DNA from: Aquanectria penicillioides
Taxonomy: Eukaryota; Ascomycota; Sordariomycetes; Hypocreales; Nectriaceae
Length of the DNA: 64,000 nt
NCBI GenBank assembly: GCA_003415625.1
Contig: PYIU01000003.1
Span: forward strand, 3,472,001-3,536,000
Direction: 5' to 3'
Position numbers and translations under genes: made by a program. The number at the start of each line of letters is the position of its first letter. Within the stretch, counting starts at the first letter, position 1. Shown piece by piece: positions 8,942-20,499 of this stretch. Under the pieces are notes generated by a model that was given only the letters and a program-made list of their open reading frames with translations, was not told the origin of the DNA and ran no database searches.

Positions 8942-11035
8942 ATGGCCACGCCGACCGCCATGAAGCATGTTGCTTCGCAGCAAGGCCGCACCCCATCGCA
9001 GCTCGCTGCCGCGACCCCTCCCGTATCCACGCCCTTCTCCAATCCCGCCCATGCCGTCTTTTCCCCTCGAGGACCGAGATCCTCGCCCCAGCAGTTCAAG
9101 AAGTCGCCCGCGACGTCGAGCATGATGGCCCAGCAGGCCAATGCCCCTCTCAATTTCGAAAGTCCATCTACTGCGGCAGCTATGGGCGCCCTCGCGATGG
9201 GTGGTGGCCTTGATATTGGTCTTGAGAATGTCGGGGTAGCCGGGCTAGGCGCCCTCGGAGCTCTTGCAAGTGAAGACGACAAGCTGAAGCGCCTCGAAGC
9301 CATCATGGAAGTCCTTAACGTATGTGTATCCATTTTCTATGGCACTGCCTTTACTAACTCTAAGAAGAAGAAGAAGGGGCTCGTAAGCGAAGCCGGGTTG
9401 GAACGTCTAGCACAGCGAATAGGACTCGACTGTCTGTCTGAAGAACACACCACCGGTGAGGGTCGGAAAGTCAGAACCCTCGTCATAGCTGGATCTGCCA
9501 TCCAGCTCGATATAGTATTAGACAACAATATCGTTACCGGCATCACACTAGCATTTCCCGAGTCTGCACTGTCGGTCACCAAGCATTCGGATCGCGCAAG
9601 CCAAATCCTGCTCAAAGACCTTCAGTTGCTTCCAAATCAGAGCCCCCTGACAAAGACTCTGGACGAGTTCTCGGTCAATCTCGAACGCCTGGCGGGTCTC
9701 GACAAGCTGAGCATCATTCCTGGTCTTGACTGCCACGAGGCTCTCGCGGGAATCTATGTGAGCCTGGAGAAGTTGCATCAGTGGGACATCTCGAAACTGC
9801 GTGAGGAACCAGAAATGAGCAACCAGACGGATCGTGCGCTGTCCGTTATAGCCATGTGCTCAAGGCATGGCTATCCCATCATGCACTCCCGGGAGAGGGT
9901 AGGAATGGCCATTCAGTATTGGAAGGCCCTACGATTGATCCCTCCATCAAATGACAAAGTCACGGCTTTTTCTGAAACCCAGGAAAAGGTGTGGTCACTT
10001 CTGATCGGATGCGCTGCCACCGGCGGGATTGATCATCTCCCAGTGAGAGTGTCAGAGAATTGGTTGTCCAAGGAAATTGTCAAGGCCGAGCCATCCATTG
10101 ACCCAAAGAAACCCAACCCTGACTGGCAAGAGCCTGACAACGTCGTGCTCCCTGCTTCGGAGGAAAACAAGAATGCCGGCATGGAGATGCTTCAACCCGA
10201 TCTCTCCACTGCCAGGGTACCTCAGGTCATGTTCACCGTGACCTTTGATCCCCCAGTAATTCTCCCGCAAAACGATTGGATGCGGTTATACGCCTTTGCC
10301 AATGTCAACGCCCCTCCTGTCTTTGGCTACCCGCCTACGTTTGACAGCCTATTCTTCCCCATCCCTCCGGGCAGTACACAGGATCCAAGCGAGTTACGAA
10401 CTATTACTCGCAGACGGGAAATCCAAGTTTATGACAAAGATCGAAAGCCTTCGACCAAGTCCCACCGAAATTCACTCTACATCTACAAGCAGATCTACTC
10501 TCAGATCGTTACCGAGATGCCCTTCTCTCATCCCCGACAACTCATCGAAATGCTGCCTCTTCTCCGGCAGTACGCTTTTATTTCCACTCTGCTGGAAAAC
10601 AGTTTCGGGTCCAAGACCAAAGAATTACAAGCAACGACGACTGAGCAGGCGCTGGTTCCTGGGGCAAAGGCGAGCACAAAAACCACTAAGGATGAGTTGG
10701 CAGACTTTATGAACCTAGCACTTAGCGCCGATGCGCCGGAGGAACAGCCCGCTTCCAAGGAGGATATGAACCTGGATGTAACACTCTGGGTCCACCCAAC
10801 ACCTCATCTGCAGGTTGTTTTCCCCTTCCGAAATTCGACCGCCGACGTCACCCTGAGGATCCTCGAAGATGGAGTTGTCGAAGTTGCGGATGAAAACGTC
10901 CTCCCTCGCGAAGGCAACGCCGAGTCTCGCAAACTGAAGGGCAAGGAGCTCGCCAGGGCCGACCTCGGCAAGGTCCTAGAGCACATGGAGGATCTGTGCA
11001 AGTGGACGGAGTGGATCCGCACCCGTCTGTCGTAA
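8942..11035 (+). CDS. MED1: Mediator of RNA polymerase II transcription subunit 1
   Basis: MED1 is a middle-module subunit of Mediator, which links DNA-bound activators to RNA polymerase II in the nucleus. The reading frame is open for 697 codons, but 9320-9364 is very likely a 45-nt intron (GTATGT...actaac...AAG). Removing it joins AIMEVLN to KKKKGLVSEAGLERLAQRIG, the conserved family block. The product is then about 682 residues. Other supporting blocks are TLVIAGSAIQLDIVLDNNIV, SVNLERLAGLDKLSIIPGLD, the central Pro-rich segment and the C-terminal WTEWIRTRLS. The N-terminus (about 1-90) is Ala/Pro/Ser-rich and probably disordered. The start ATG is the first in frame and lies directly after a CT-rich leader. 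Confidence 0.9.
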   Translation: MATPTAMKHVASQQGRTPSQLAAATPPVSTPFSNPAHAVFSPRGPRSSPQQFKKSPATSSMMAQQANAPLNFESPSTAAAMGALAMGGGLDIGLENVGVAGLGALGALASEDDKLKRLEAIMEVLNVCVSIFYGTAFTNSKKKKKGLVSEAGLERLAQRIGLDCLSEEHTTGEGRKVRTLVIAGSAIQLDIVLDNNIVTGITLAFPESALSVTKHSDRASQILLKDLQLLPNQSPLTKTLDEFSVNLERLAGLDKLSIIPGLDCHEALAGIYVSLEKLHQWDISKLREEPEMSNQTDRALSVIAMCSRHGYPIMHSRERVGMAIQYWKALRLIPPSNDKVTAFSETQEKVWSLLIGCAATGGIDHLPVRVSENWLSKEIVKAEPSIDPKKPNPDWQEPDNVVLPASEENKNAGMEMLQPDLSTARVPQVMFTVTFDPPVILPQNDWMRLYAFANVNAPPVFGYPPTFDSLFFPIPPGSTQDPSELRTITRRREIQVYDKDRKPSTKSHRNSLYIYKQIYSQIVTEMPFSHPRQLIEMLPLLRQYAFISTLLENSFGSKTKELQATTTEQALVPGAKASTKTTKDELADFMNLALSADAPEEQPASKEDMNLDVTLWVHPTPHLQVVFPFRNSTADVTLRILEDGVVEVADENVLPREGNAESRKLKGKELARADLGKVLEHMEDLCKWTEWIRTRLS

Positions 11036-11470
11036 AATATCGATCGCTAAATGACACAGGTGGAAAGCAGGATGGAGTTATATGATACCCCTAGATTAAG
11101 GTTCATAGGTACGAATTCGAGGGTTGGGGCAATAACGGAGAGCAACCGGCACGCTGCCCAGCTACACAGTATCACTGTATTGAATAGAACCATCAAAGAT
11201 ATGCTACATTTAAAAAGATTTTGTGGCATGTGCGAGACTAGATCACTATGATTACACCCGAGGTGATTTTTTATTAACCCCACCACGGAAGGGGGACGAC
11301 AGTTTTATTCTCAGATATCAGACATTATAAACCAAAGGCTACCCAAATCGCTTCACTCATTGTATCAGGCTGGCCAGGTAGAAGGAAATTGTATATTCTT
11401 CGACATGAATTATCCAACACTAAAGAAGAATCTACAAGAAGAGGAATAAAATAACTTGATATATCCTTCT
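11036..11470. other. Intergenic region between convergent MED1 and GH16 genes
   Basis: AT-rich shared 3' region. Nothing gene-like is visible. Confidence 0.5.
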
Positions 11471-13959
11471 TTACATCATCATAGCGGCGATAGCACCAAG
11501 AATAAGAACCAGGCTGGCACCCATCTTGGTAGCAGCACCGGTGACGGGCACGTTGCTGCTAGAAGAGCCCTTGGTGGTGGAAGCACCAGGGGTAGGGGTG
11601 GCAACGGCCTTGAAGCCGGAAGAGGTCTTGCTCGAGCCAGAGGAGCCGGAGCCGGAGCCGGAGCTGCAGCCAGAGCCGGAGCAAGGGGTAGGGACGGGAG
11701 TAGAGCCGGGGGTCTTGGGGCCGCTGCCAGAGCCACTGCCACTGCCGCCGTTGCCATTGGAGGGAGCAGCAGAGGGCCAGAAGCCGGAGGAGGAACCACC
11801 CTTGGAGCCAGAGTTAGAGCTGCCAGTGGCCTTGGTGTTGGAGCCAGTGACGGTAACGGCAGGGTAGGTCTTGACGATGTACTGGGTAGAGAGGCTAGCA
11901 GGGCAGTTGGTGACGGAAGGAGCACAGCTGGTGATGGTGTGGACCTTGGTCAGAGTCTTGGTGACGGGGCCAGTGACGGTGGTGGGCTTGGCAGGGTAGG
12001 TGGTAACGATGTACTGGGTAGAGAGGCTGGCCGGGCAGTTGGTGACGGAGGGAGCACAGCTGGTGATGGTGTGGACCTTGGTCAGAGTCTTGGTGATGGG
12101 TCCAGAGCTGGAGCCGGAGCCGGAGCTGGCGCTGGCGCTGGCGCTGGCGGTCTGGGTAGCCTGGCCAGAGACAGGGCAAACAGTGGTGTAAAGAGCAACA
12201 GTCTCAGTGACGACCTTGCCAACGGGGCAGTTGGTGACGGTCGGAGCGCAGCTAGTGATAGTCTTGACCTGGGTGGTGTAGACAACAGAGGTGGTCATGG
12301 AAGCACCGGTGGTGGCGGCACCGGAGCTGGAGCCAGAACCGGAGCCAGTCTGAGAAGCGGTGGCGGGGATGGAAGAGTTGGTGTATCGGATATCAGTGGA
12401 GATGGCGCCAGAAGAGGTGGGGATCGGGGTGGCGGTGCTGTCAGTGGCGGCAACCGAGCTGGAATCGGAAACGGAGGCGGAGGTAGCAGTAGAAGAGACA
12501 GAGGAGGACACGGAAGAGGCAACGGAAGCGGAGGTCGAAGCGGAGGTTGAATCGGAGGTCGAGACAGAGGAAGAAGCGGTAGAGGAAACGGAAGCGGAGG
12601 TCGAATCGGAGGTTGAGACAGATGAAGAGGTGGTAGAGGAAACAGAAGCGGAGGTCGAAGCGGAGGTTGAGACAGATGAAGAGGTGGTAGAGGAAACGGA
12701 AGTGGAGGTCGAATCGGAGGTTGAGGCAGAGGAAGAGGTGGTAGAGGAAACGGAAGTGGAGGTCGAAGCGGAGGTCGAGACGGCAGTGGAGGTAGAGGAG
12801 GTCTGAGCAGTTCCGGGCTGGAAGTATCGGATGTCCTGGATCTTGAAGTAGGTGTTCTTGAAGTCACCGGGCTTGGCCGAGACGTAAGAGTTGCAGGTAG
12901 CATAGCCGGTGCTGGCCTTGCATCCCTGGTTCCAGAAGTCGTCAGTGCCGACGGGGTTACCGCAGAAGGCAATGTTGATAACGAGGTTCTGGTCCTTGAA
13001 GTGCTTGTCGATGTTGCACTTGTCGTTCTTCAGGTACACGCTGGGGGTGCCCCAGGTGTCTGTGTTAGGATTCTCGGAGCCAACGTTGCTGGGGACGTTA
13101 GCCCACTTCCAGGCGAAGATCTTAACATAGTCTTCAGTCCACTCGAGGGCATCTGAAATCCATGGTTAACTCAAAAGTGTGGGTGGTGTTACACGAGTGT
13201 CACTTACAAACACCACCGTCAGCGGTGCCATAGGGAGAGGAGGTATCAGAAACAGCGCAGCCCTGGTTCAGCCACTGGCCGTTACCCTGGTAGGTGTTGT
13301 CACAGTTGCCAGTCTTGATAGTGGCGGTCTGATCGGTACCGTCGATCTTGCACTCGCCGTACTTGCTGGAAGAGCCAGTGTGGAGGGCGGGAGCGTTGGT
13401 GGACTGGAGGTTCCATCCCTCAATGATGTCGATCTCACCATCGTCGGGCCAGGTCTGGCCGACAGTCCAGCTACAATCCTGATTAGGATGGTGTTCAATT
13501 ATTAGACTCATGCAGATATAACTTACAAAGCGGGCCAAGAACCGCACTTGGGCTCGGGAAGGTGGGAGAATCGGGCAATGAAGAGACCATGGTTGAACTT
13601 GGTGCCGGATGTGAGTCTCACACTAGGACGTCCGGCGCTGCCATCAGCGAGGACGTTGGTGCTGTCAACACCCAGGAAAACCTGGTTGTCCTCGTACTTG
13701 GCGATGCCGAGGGCAGCGGCCTGCTCCTTAGTCTGGTAGACGACGTGACCCCAGTTGGGGTCAGGGGCCTAATTAACACCATGTTAGTCAGAGAGTCCAG
13801 TCATGATTATATGTCCCTGGAACTCCTTACGTTCCAGAAGGTGAACTTGTCGAAGAAGTTGGTGGCATCGTAGGTCTCGGAGAGTTGCCACTGCTTAGCA
13901 GAGACGGTACCGGCGTAGGCCAAGGCGGCAGCGGCACCGACAGAGCGAAGGGAAGGCAT
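11471..13959 (-). CDS. GPI-anchored GH16 endo-1,3(4)-beta-glucanase
   Basis: Four exons on the minus strand: 13959-13831, 13768-13527, 13470-13208 and 13152-11471, coding for about 771 residues. Introns are 55-62 nt. The third exon starts after gattgtag, which yields the family sequence [22 protein letters not shown]. A signal peptide ends near residue 21 (ALAYAGTVSA). The GH16 catalytic domain spans about 25-300. Its signature GEIDIIEG holds the two catalytic Glu residues and the intervening Asp. From about 300 a Ser/Thr stalk of some 430 residues follows, with SSTTSSSVSTSDSTSA-type repeats and a duplicated block containing VHTITSCAPSVTNCPA. The tail ALVLILGAIAAMMM is a GPI signal. The enzyme cleaves beta-1,3/1,4-glucan and probably acts on the fungus's own wall, like Aspergillus Eng2. 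Confidence 0.93.
12480..12800 (-). repeat. Ser/Thr-coding tandem repeats in the GH16 stalk
   Basis: Degenerate repeats, close to 60 bp per unit, encode STSxSVSSTTSSSxSTS. They leave long open frames on the opposite strand that encode Glu/Val-rich peptides; these are artefacts of the repeat. Confidence 0.7.
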
Positions 13960-16900
13960 GCTGAAAGAGTGAAAGAAATAGTACTAGTGAGTGACTGTGA
14001 AAAAAAGAGTGGCTAGACGTGGAATACGTCAAAGAGAGGAGCCGCTGGACACAAAGATTGAACGAGTGATCCGCCAAACAGGTTGAGAAGCAAGAATCCT
14101 GATAACACCGGGGCGCCGGGACAGCGAGGGTTTTGTTTATTCTTCCTCAGGCCCCCTACCCCCTCCTTCGAATCTTGTCCTAATGGATCACGGGGGTCAT
14201 CGTTTAGAGGCTGGCTGGGCTGAGTGGGTTACCCAACGCTCTGATGAGGTCCCCCAGGGTACTTACAGACTATCGACAGACTTGGACGGACTTGGGCCAA
14301 CAGGCGCAGGCAGGGTGCCATCTTGATCGAGACCTTCTGGGGCGTTTTTGCCGGGGGGAGTGAAGTTACCTGGCTAGACCAGCGGTACCAATGAGACTCT
14401 GTAAATAGATACTCTTAGACGAAAGCCAGGGGCCCAGGAGATTGACACTGGGCTGGAACCAACGCGATTGGAGAACCAGCACGAGGCGGTGTTTCAATGT
14501 TTCCCGGGACAGCATAGCAAGACGTGCTCAGCTGTGCTAGCCAAGTCTTTATGGTCTCCACCGAGGATATTTTGTTGACCAGATAGGCAAAGCGGTGCCT
14601 GTTTAGGGAAGCCCATCTTAGGCTGGCAGCGAGTCATTCGTCGTCTGGTTATTCTGGCATAACATGTGGCACTGGTGCCCCTGATGGAGCCAATGCAGAA
14701 ACTCGGCGGCCGGCTCAGGGACCGAGTTGAGGCTCGCAGGTATTGTAATTTGCATTGTATTGTCCAATTCTGCAGCTCACTGGCATCTGATTACAAATTC
14801 ACCAGGCGATACAGTGAGGTGTGGTACTCTGGGGTTTTTTACTCAGCCTTCATGCGGCAGGTGACGAGCACGAGCGAGTTTGTCTGGCTATGAGAGTGTT
14901 TGTGGCAGCTCTGGAAAGAGGCGTAGAGTCGGCTGTTTAGAAATATCGAGAGAGGTACTCCGTACTTCGGCAACATTCCTTATTAGGACGGACGGAACGG
15001 CTGAGGGGGCGTGGGCGAGGCCCCGACAGTCCCCATGTGGCCACCCGCGTCAAGATGCTGCAAGGTGTGCCTGAGATGCTCGCTCTCTCATCCCTGGTTG
15101 TTTGTGCCTGCATTCTTCTTGGGCGGCCCAGTCATGGCCTGGATCAAGGCTCGTCAAGTGTGGCAGTGGGCCAGCATGTATAACAAGATGCAGAAAAAGC
15201 ATCTGGTTGAATCCTAAATCCTGATACCCCCTGCTGCCGGCGAGCCGACGGAAGCAATACGATAATTTACTGGTTGCGCAATTACCGGCAAGTCGGGCTC
15301 AGCTGGCGGAACTGGCGGCCGTTGGCCTCACCCTTGGCCTTGGGGTCCTTGGACGATGTGAGCAATGGGGGAAAGGGACGAGACTGGATGGATTGAAGTG
15401 GAAGTGGCCGACGTCGTCTCCGCCTTAAACCCCTTTGGTGGTGGGACGAGCAAGGCCCGTGCTTGGCCAGGGTGTTCGCTTATACCAGGAGATAGGCAAT
15501 ACAACGAGGTATCCTGTGCAGCATGAGACTATGAGTACGAACCATGCCAAGCAGAAGGAGCCCTCGAGGTTTTCAGTTGGCGGCATCCGGTGAATGCATT
15601 GTTATGTACAAGTGGCAATGAGTTGTCTACCTGGTATGCATCCGTGTTTCGAATTTCAAAGTTGTTCGAACCCTCGTCAAAGAGTTCTCCAAGGAAGAGA
15701 GAGAGAGATGCGCAGGTAGGGAGGGGGAGGGGGTGGGGAGAGGGGGAGAGGGAGGGGAGAGGGGAGGCACCAAAGAGAGGAGGAAGGAAAGGTTCGGTCG
15801 ACTGGCTGGTGCGGTTGGAAGCGCCAAGCCAACAACCTCTGCACACCACCTGCCACCTGCCTTCTTTCGTACCACGCCCTGGCCCCGGTGTCCGGAAAAA
15901 ACACTACTGCAGGGCATGTTCAACGCTAACGCATCTGCCCTAGAACCAAGTAAGAACTGGCCGGTGGACCCGTTCACAACGTCACCGCGCGATCTTCCGC
16001 AAAGGGAAAGCACAACATGCCCAAGGCTAGCCCATCTTCCCTCTCCTTGCTCCGTCCGTCGTAGACGCGACCTCGCCAAATTGGTGCTCGGGTCGTTGAT
16101 GAATACCGGGGCGTGGATCCATCCTCGGCCTCCTATAGTCGCACTCTCCAGCGGGCAAACTATTGGTTTCGGTGCCCATTAGGCCTTCTAGTTAGCTCTC
16201 CCCATTGCGGCGTGGACTCGGCCTCTTGTTCCCCTCTCGTGCTCCGTTGTTGTGAAGTTTTCCCATTTATTATGAGCAGTACGCCCTCAAAAAAAATATT
16301 CAAACGCCATGATCCAACATCATGATCCAGGCGAGATCTGCGTCGTCTCAGAAAGTGCTGTGGAAAATCAAAGCATGCTTCCCACCAGGTTCCGATACCT
16401 ACCCAGCATGATCCATACCTACATGACGGCCACCAACGGAAGGCCGACTTGATGACGACGGATCCTCGCAAGCCAACAGTCGTCACAATTACCATCACTC
16501 AATGCCCAGGATGACCATGCCGCCTAGGACGCTAGAGGAAACCCAAGCACTGGCACTGACATTGCTTCTTTTGTTTATCAACACCAAGTATCAGCAACGA
16601 CTAACACTGCTTGGGCGTGGGTGTGGTGTGGTGCACCGTAACTTAGCGCAGTGCCCGGCACCCCTGTCTCTTCATCTTTTGCCATCCATCAAGGAACAAC
16701 ATCCCAGCATCCCGCATATCTGGTCGATCCACTGCAGGCTGGACCCCATCTTTAGCCTTTTTGCGATGATCTTGGCCATTTGAGTTTGCAAGCGTCGATT
16801 CGCGTTTCAACTTCCAACGTCAATCAAGGAAGCGAGGCCAAGGCAGCGATATGTCAATATCAACTTCAATCCATCGTCGCCGGCGTGCCCACCCCGCAGC

Positions 16901-17427
16901 CTCCATCAGGCGCTTCTCTGCAGCCACTAACGAGGCCTGGCTTTGTGTGCCAAACGGCGTCGGCGCCACCGATAGGTGTGTCAAAATCGACACTATTGAC
17001 GAGGCGTCGACCTGTGGCGTTTTCCCCAACATCGCGTCCTAATCGCCACACACACTTGTTTACTGTTCCTGACGCTCTGTGAAGCTAGTGTGACCCCAAT
17101 TGGCTACCATACCTAGACAAACCCCTGAATTCGGGTGGCAATTGAGTTGTTCTCTCGCTGGCCTGAAGATATCGGTGTTAGCCGGTAAACAGTCGTCAAA
17201 GCCCCTGGACGTGTCTAGAGAAGTCCGTTCAGATCACGCCCCAATACACATGAAATGGGATTCTGAAAGGGATGGCGAAAAGGAAAGATTGGACATGGTA
17301 AAACATCAATTTATGGAGACGGCTATTCTTCTTCACTTCGCTGTGGTCCCCTTTGCGCACCAGCCACGAGAAGCTCCACGAGGTCTAAACCTCGTTCTTT
17401 GCTCTTGCTTCCATTGTTGTTGGCTGT
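13960..17427. other. Gene-poor 3.5-kb region
   Basis: Contains the GH16 promoter on the left. A purine-rich block of GAGAGGG-type repeats lies at about 15700-15785. No coding region with motif support or plausible splicing was found on either strand. Short open frames have no family resemblance. Confidence 0.5.
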
Positions 17428-17622
17428 TTATTTCTTTTCTTTCGCCTTCTTACTCTGGCACATAGGGCAGTCATTTGGGCTCACATACGTGTTTACTGTT
17501 TCATTAGTTGTCTTGCAAGCCTTGTCTTCTTTCGCAGCATCACATTTCTCCAGCTTTGATTGCGCAGATATGTGGTCGCCGCAATGCCAGCAGATTCGCT
17601 TTGTGGTTACGATTGCACACAT
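17428..17622 (-). CDS. Small Cys-rich protein, putative zinc-ribbon
   Basis: A 64-residue frame starting with ATG at 17622. It begins MCAIVTTKRICWHCGDH and ends with DCPMCQSKKAKEKK. Eight Cys include two CxxC pairs (CWHC near residue 11 and CPMC near 53) with two single Cys between them, and the tail is basic. Small fungal proteins that start with MC, followed by a CxxC and a closing CxxC, are common and uncharacterised, and this one resembles them. The two CxxC knuckles could hold one zinc ion; that is inference. The opposite strand is also open but encodes an ordinary hydrophobic peptide. There is no intron. The gene stands alone in a gene-poor region. Confidence 0.5.
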   Translation of the reverse strand: MCAIVTTKRICWHCGDHISAQSKLEKCDAAKEDKACKTTNETVNTYVSPNDCPMCQSKKAKEKK

Positions 17623-18227
17623 TCTGGCTGGTATTCGGTTCTTTGTGTTTGATTACGTGCGCAAGTGTGCCGGTGTTTGTTAGCAAAGGGGAGCTCTTGT
17701 TAATTTGGTAGAAAGGAGTCTTTCTCGTGCCAAAGGATGTAGATCTTGTGCTTCGTAGGAACGTTGTCGCTCAAGCTTCGGCTCCAAAGGACGCTACGTA
17801 CATATATAAACCTCGACTCTTACTGATTCAGCGACCAAGCATACGCATGAATACCGCATCACTTCCGGCCATGGGTGGAGAGTGACGGGGACCCAGGATT
17901 CAAGCCATATGTCGTCAAAGGACATCGAATCTTAGCCGATCGGTTGGAGGACGAAGGTTCAGGTGAACAGCCGCTTTGTCATAGCCCTTGCTAGGCTATA
18001 CCACATGACGCTTTGCAAGCCACCAGCCCCGGCTTTTCAGCCCAGTGAGGATTTTAGGTGATGGTCAGGTCGCAAGTTTCTTGTCTCTTGAAATTGCTTC
18101 GCTTTTGTTAGCACACGGGCAGTTGCCCACTTGGAGTATTGTACAATATTATCGTCGGCTGTTCCAGGCTGGAAGACGCCCTATCGAGAACGTCTCGGCC
18201 TCTAAGACCCCTTGCCCTCCATGCATC
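17623..18227. other. Intergenic region
   Basis: Probable promoter of the small Cys-rich gene and 3' region of the formyltransferase gene. No gene is supported. Confidence 0.45.
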
Positions 18228-19508
18228 TCATGTTGCAAAGGACCTAAACACTGCCGCAGCCTCCCGATCAGGCTTGCCCTCTTCCTTAACTCTCCTCACC
18301 TGGATCCACTCCCCATTGTTCAGCTGAATGAGACAGCTTCCGTCGCTAAGCTCCATGACCGTTCTTTGGTGCCTCGAGTCTTCCAGGTCATCTTCCAGTT
18401 TCTGGACGAATGACAATGGCGCGCCATTTTCCGCTGTGGCGTCAACGGGAACAACCTCGGCATCTTGGACAATAAGTCGCTTTACTTCGCCCTTTTTATT
18501 GACTGCGCGTGACCACACAGAGCCCAGGACTCGGATACGGCGCGAAAAGTCTTCGGACTTCCATCGTGCCCAGTCGACTTGTCCATCCGCCTTGTTGACC
18601 TTGGGGGCATGGACCAGCTCTTTTCCTTGTAACTCCTTGGCCTTCCACCCTGCTGGCTGGCGTGGAAGGAGATAGACACCGTCTCGCAAGCCTTGCACTA
18701 GCATCTGTGCGCCGATGGGGGCCAGCTGGCTGGTGAGTTCCTGGACGGTGGCACCAGGGGAGATTTGAATGCCCGGATACGACGTCTGTGCCAGCACGGT
18801 GCCGTGATCAAAGGCCCTTTCGTCCAAGGTTTGCAGTGATACTCCAGTGTACTGGTGACCTCGTAATATCGCGTGATGGATGGGTGCAGGGCCGCGGAGA
18901 CTGCAGGGTGTTAGGTCACTCAACTATTTACCCAAAAAGGAAATAAATACGTCGACTCACTCGGGGAGTAGAGACGGGTGGACATTGAGGCCACCGAATT
19001 TTGCTGATTTCAAGATTCTCGGAGGAACAAAGAGCCCGAATGAGACGGCAATGATGAGGTTTGTTGCTTCAGGTAACTATGTCGACTCTCAGTCACTGCT
19101 AGCACACGCCCCTTGTGCTTACCTACATCCCATTTTGTAAACGTCTCTCGTTGGTGAATGTTTAGCCCCAGCTCTTCTGCTAGGAGTTTACATGGAACTG
19201 TCATCAATGAGTCAGTTCAGTGCTTTGCTCTGAGACACGATCGCTTCACCTTCACGTATGTTCTTGTATCCTCTGCCCACCCGTTTCGGGGGCAGAACCA
19301 TTACATCTAATGACTCTACCAAATCCCTGTTCCGGCTGTGCTCCTCATAGACAGCCTTTAGTGATGCGCAGCTGAACTCATCAGAGCCGCAAAAAAGTAT
19401 TCGCAGGGGATCTGAATGTCGGCTAGTTGCAGTGGTGGACAGACATTGCCGCCACTGTGGAAGTTTGCCCCCAAGAATGGACTTAGGCTTCAAAAGAGTG
19501 CGCAACAT
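18228..19508 (-). CDS. FMT1: Methionyl-tRNA formyltransferase, mitochondrial
   Basis: Formylates Met-tRNA for initiation of mitochondrial translation, using 10-formyl-tetrahydrofolate. Four exons on the minus strand: 19508-19250, 19197-19127, 19076-18961 and 18900-18228, about 372 residues. Introns are 50-60 nt. The N-terminus (MLRTLLKPKSILGG, basic, no acidic residue) looks like a mitochondrial presequence. The Rossmann-like start is LRILFCGSDEFSCASLKA. NLIIAVSFGLFVPPRIL and SLLPDLRGPAPIHHAI follow, the latter being the formyltransferase signature. TGVSLQTLDERAFDHGTVL completes the catalytic domain. The C-terminal beta domain starts near VNKADGQVDW. The start is set at the ATG 19508; three codons upstream only a GTG is in frame. 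Confidence 0.93.
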
Positions 19509-20499
19509 AATGCACACCAGATACCATAGCCCGCTCTCAATCTTTTTTGGGCGAAATCAAGTGCAATGGCTTTTGTTGACTGACTGTGGTTTGAGGCCTT
19601 GATCATCATTGACGCCAGGATTCGCGCAGAGTATGAGTTGTCGTCGCGTTTGATGCATTACTGCTTATGTGCATCTCTCGGGCAGTCGCTAGTAGTTGCA
19701 CGAGGGTTAGGTGAAAAACTCCTTGGAGAGTTGACCTCTTTTCAATCGTGGCTGAACTCATTCATCTCTAATGAAATAGTGGATAACTGGGAGTCATGTG
19801 TTTATTTCTTGTGATTTTCATAACTCAGGATTGTGAACAGAGATTGTGCCTAACTTGGCATACCACACCAGATCACGCTGTGAGATCAACTACGATATAC
19901 CGTGCTATCAATACTTCAAAAAACTAGGATAGGTGAATACCAAAAAAGAGCGAGAGATTCATGGATATGATGCGAGGCGAAAATACACAACCAGTAACCA
20001 ACTCAATGGCAAGACAGTGAGTCCCTTGCCAACATATCTCAAAGTTGCCTACCCTATAACGAATCCAGGATGAAGGATCATAACCGCATACACGCGAAGG
20101 GGACGGCAATAGAGCACACCGATGCGTAAAGTTAGAGGAGAGTAAGAGAATTACCAGGGTATATCGATGATTGCCCTTGTCGTCTCTGGTTCTACGGTGC
20201 GGGCTCAGCCTGATGGGAGATGTCGTCCCTGGAACGGACTGGCACTCCTTGAGCTGCTTGTTGCATGGCGTAAATGTTGTAGCACATCTGATTCTTCTGG
20301 CATGACTTGAATCACCACCTAGCACGGGAAAAACAAGCTTTCGTCCCAAATCTTGTCATCCAACCCATCCTGGGCTCCAAGGCGGAGGATGCCAGTATGA
20401 TCGACGGCTGAAACGCAGCTCGAAGCTTAGCCCAGGCGCCGAGGCAAAGTTGTGATGACGCACTCCCGGACTTTGCAAGATCCGAACACCCCCTGCAGC
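19509..20499. other. Intergenic region
   Basis: Formyltransferase promoter and 3' region of the SFM1-type gene. One minus-strand open stretch (about 20193-20316) could be a terminal exon but is not supported enough to call; see the findings. Confidence 0.4.

Noticed and set aside
11456..12550. Long Gly/Arg-rich open frame on the plus strand
   Set aside because: It is antisense to the Ser/Thr stalk of the GH16 gene. Its composition is the mirror of the repeats, and it has no motif.
12360..12806. Glu/Val-rich plus-strand open frame
   Set aside because: Also the antisense shadow of the STS/SSS repeats of the GH16 stalk.
13960..17427. Search for a transposon remnant in the gene-poor stretch
   Set aside because: No terminal repeats, transposase or reverse-transcriptase motifs were visible.
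17399..17683. Hydrophobic plus-strand frame of 94 codons
   Set aside because: It overlaps the minus-strand Cys-rich frame, whose Cys spacing is far less likely to arise by chance; no family match was seen.
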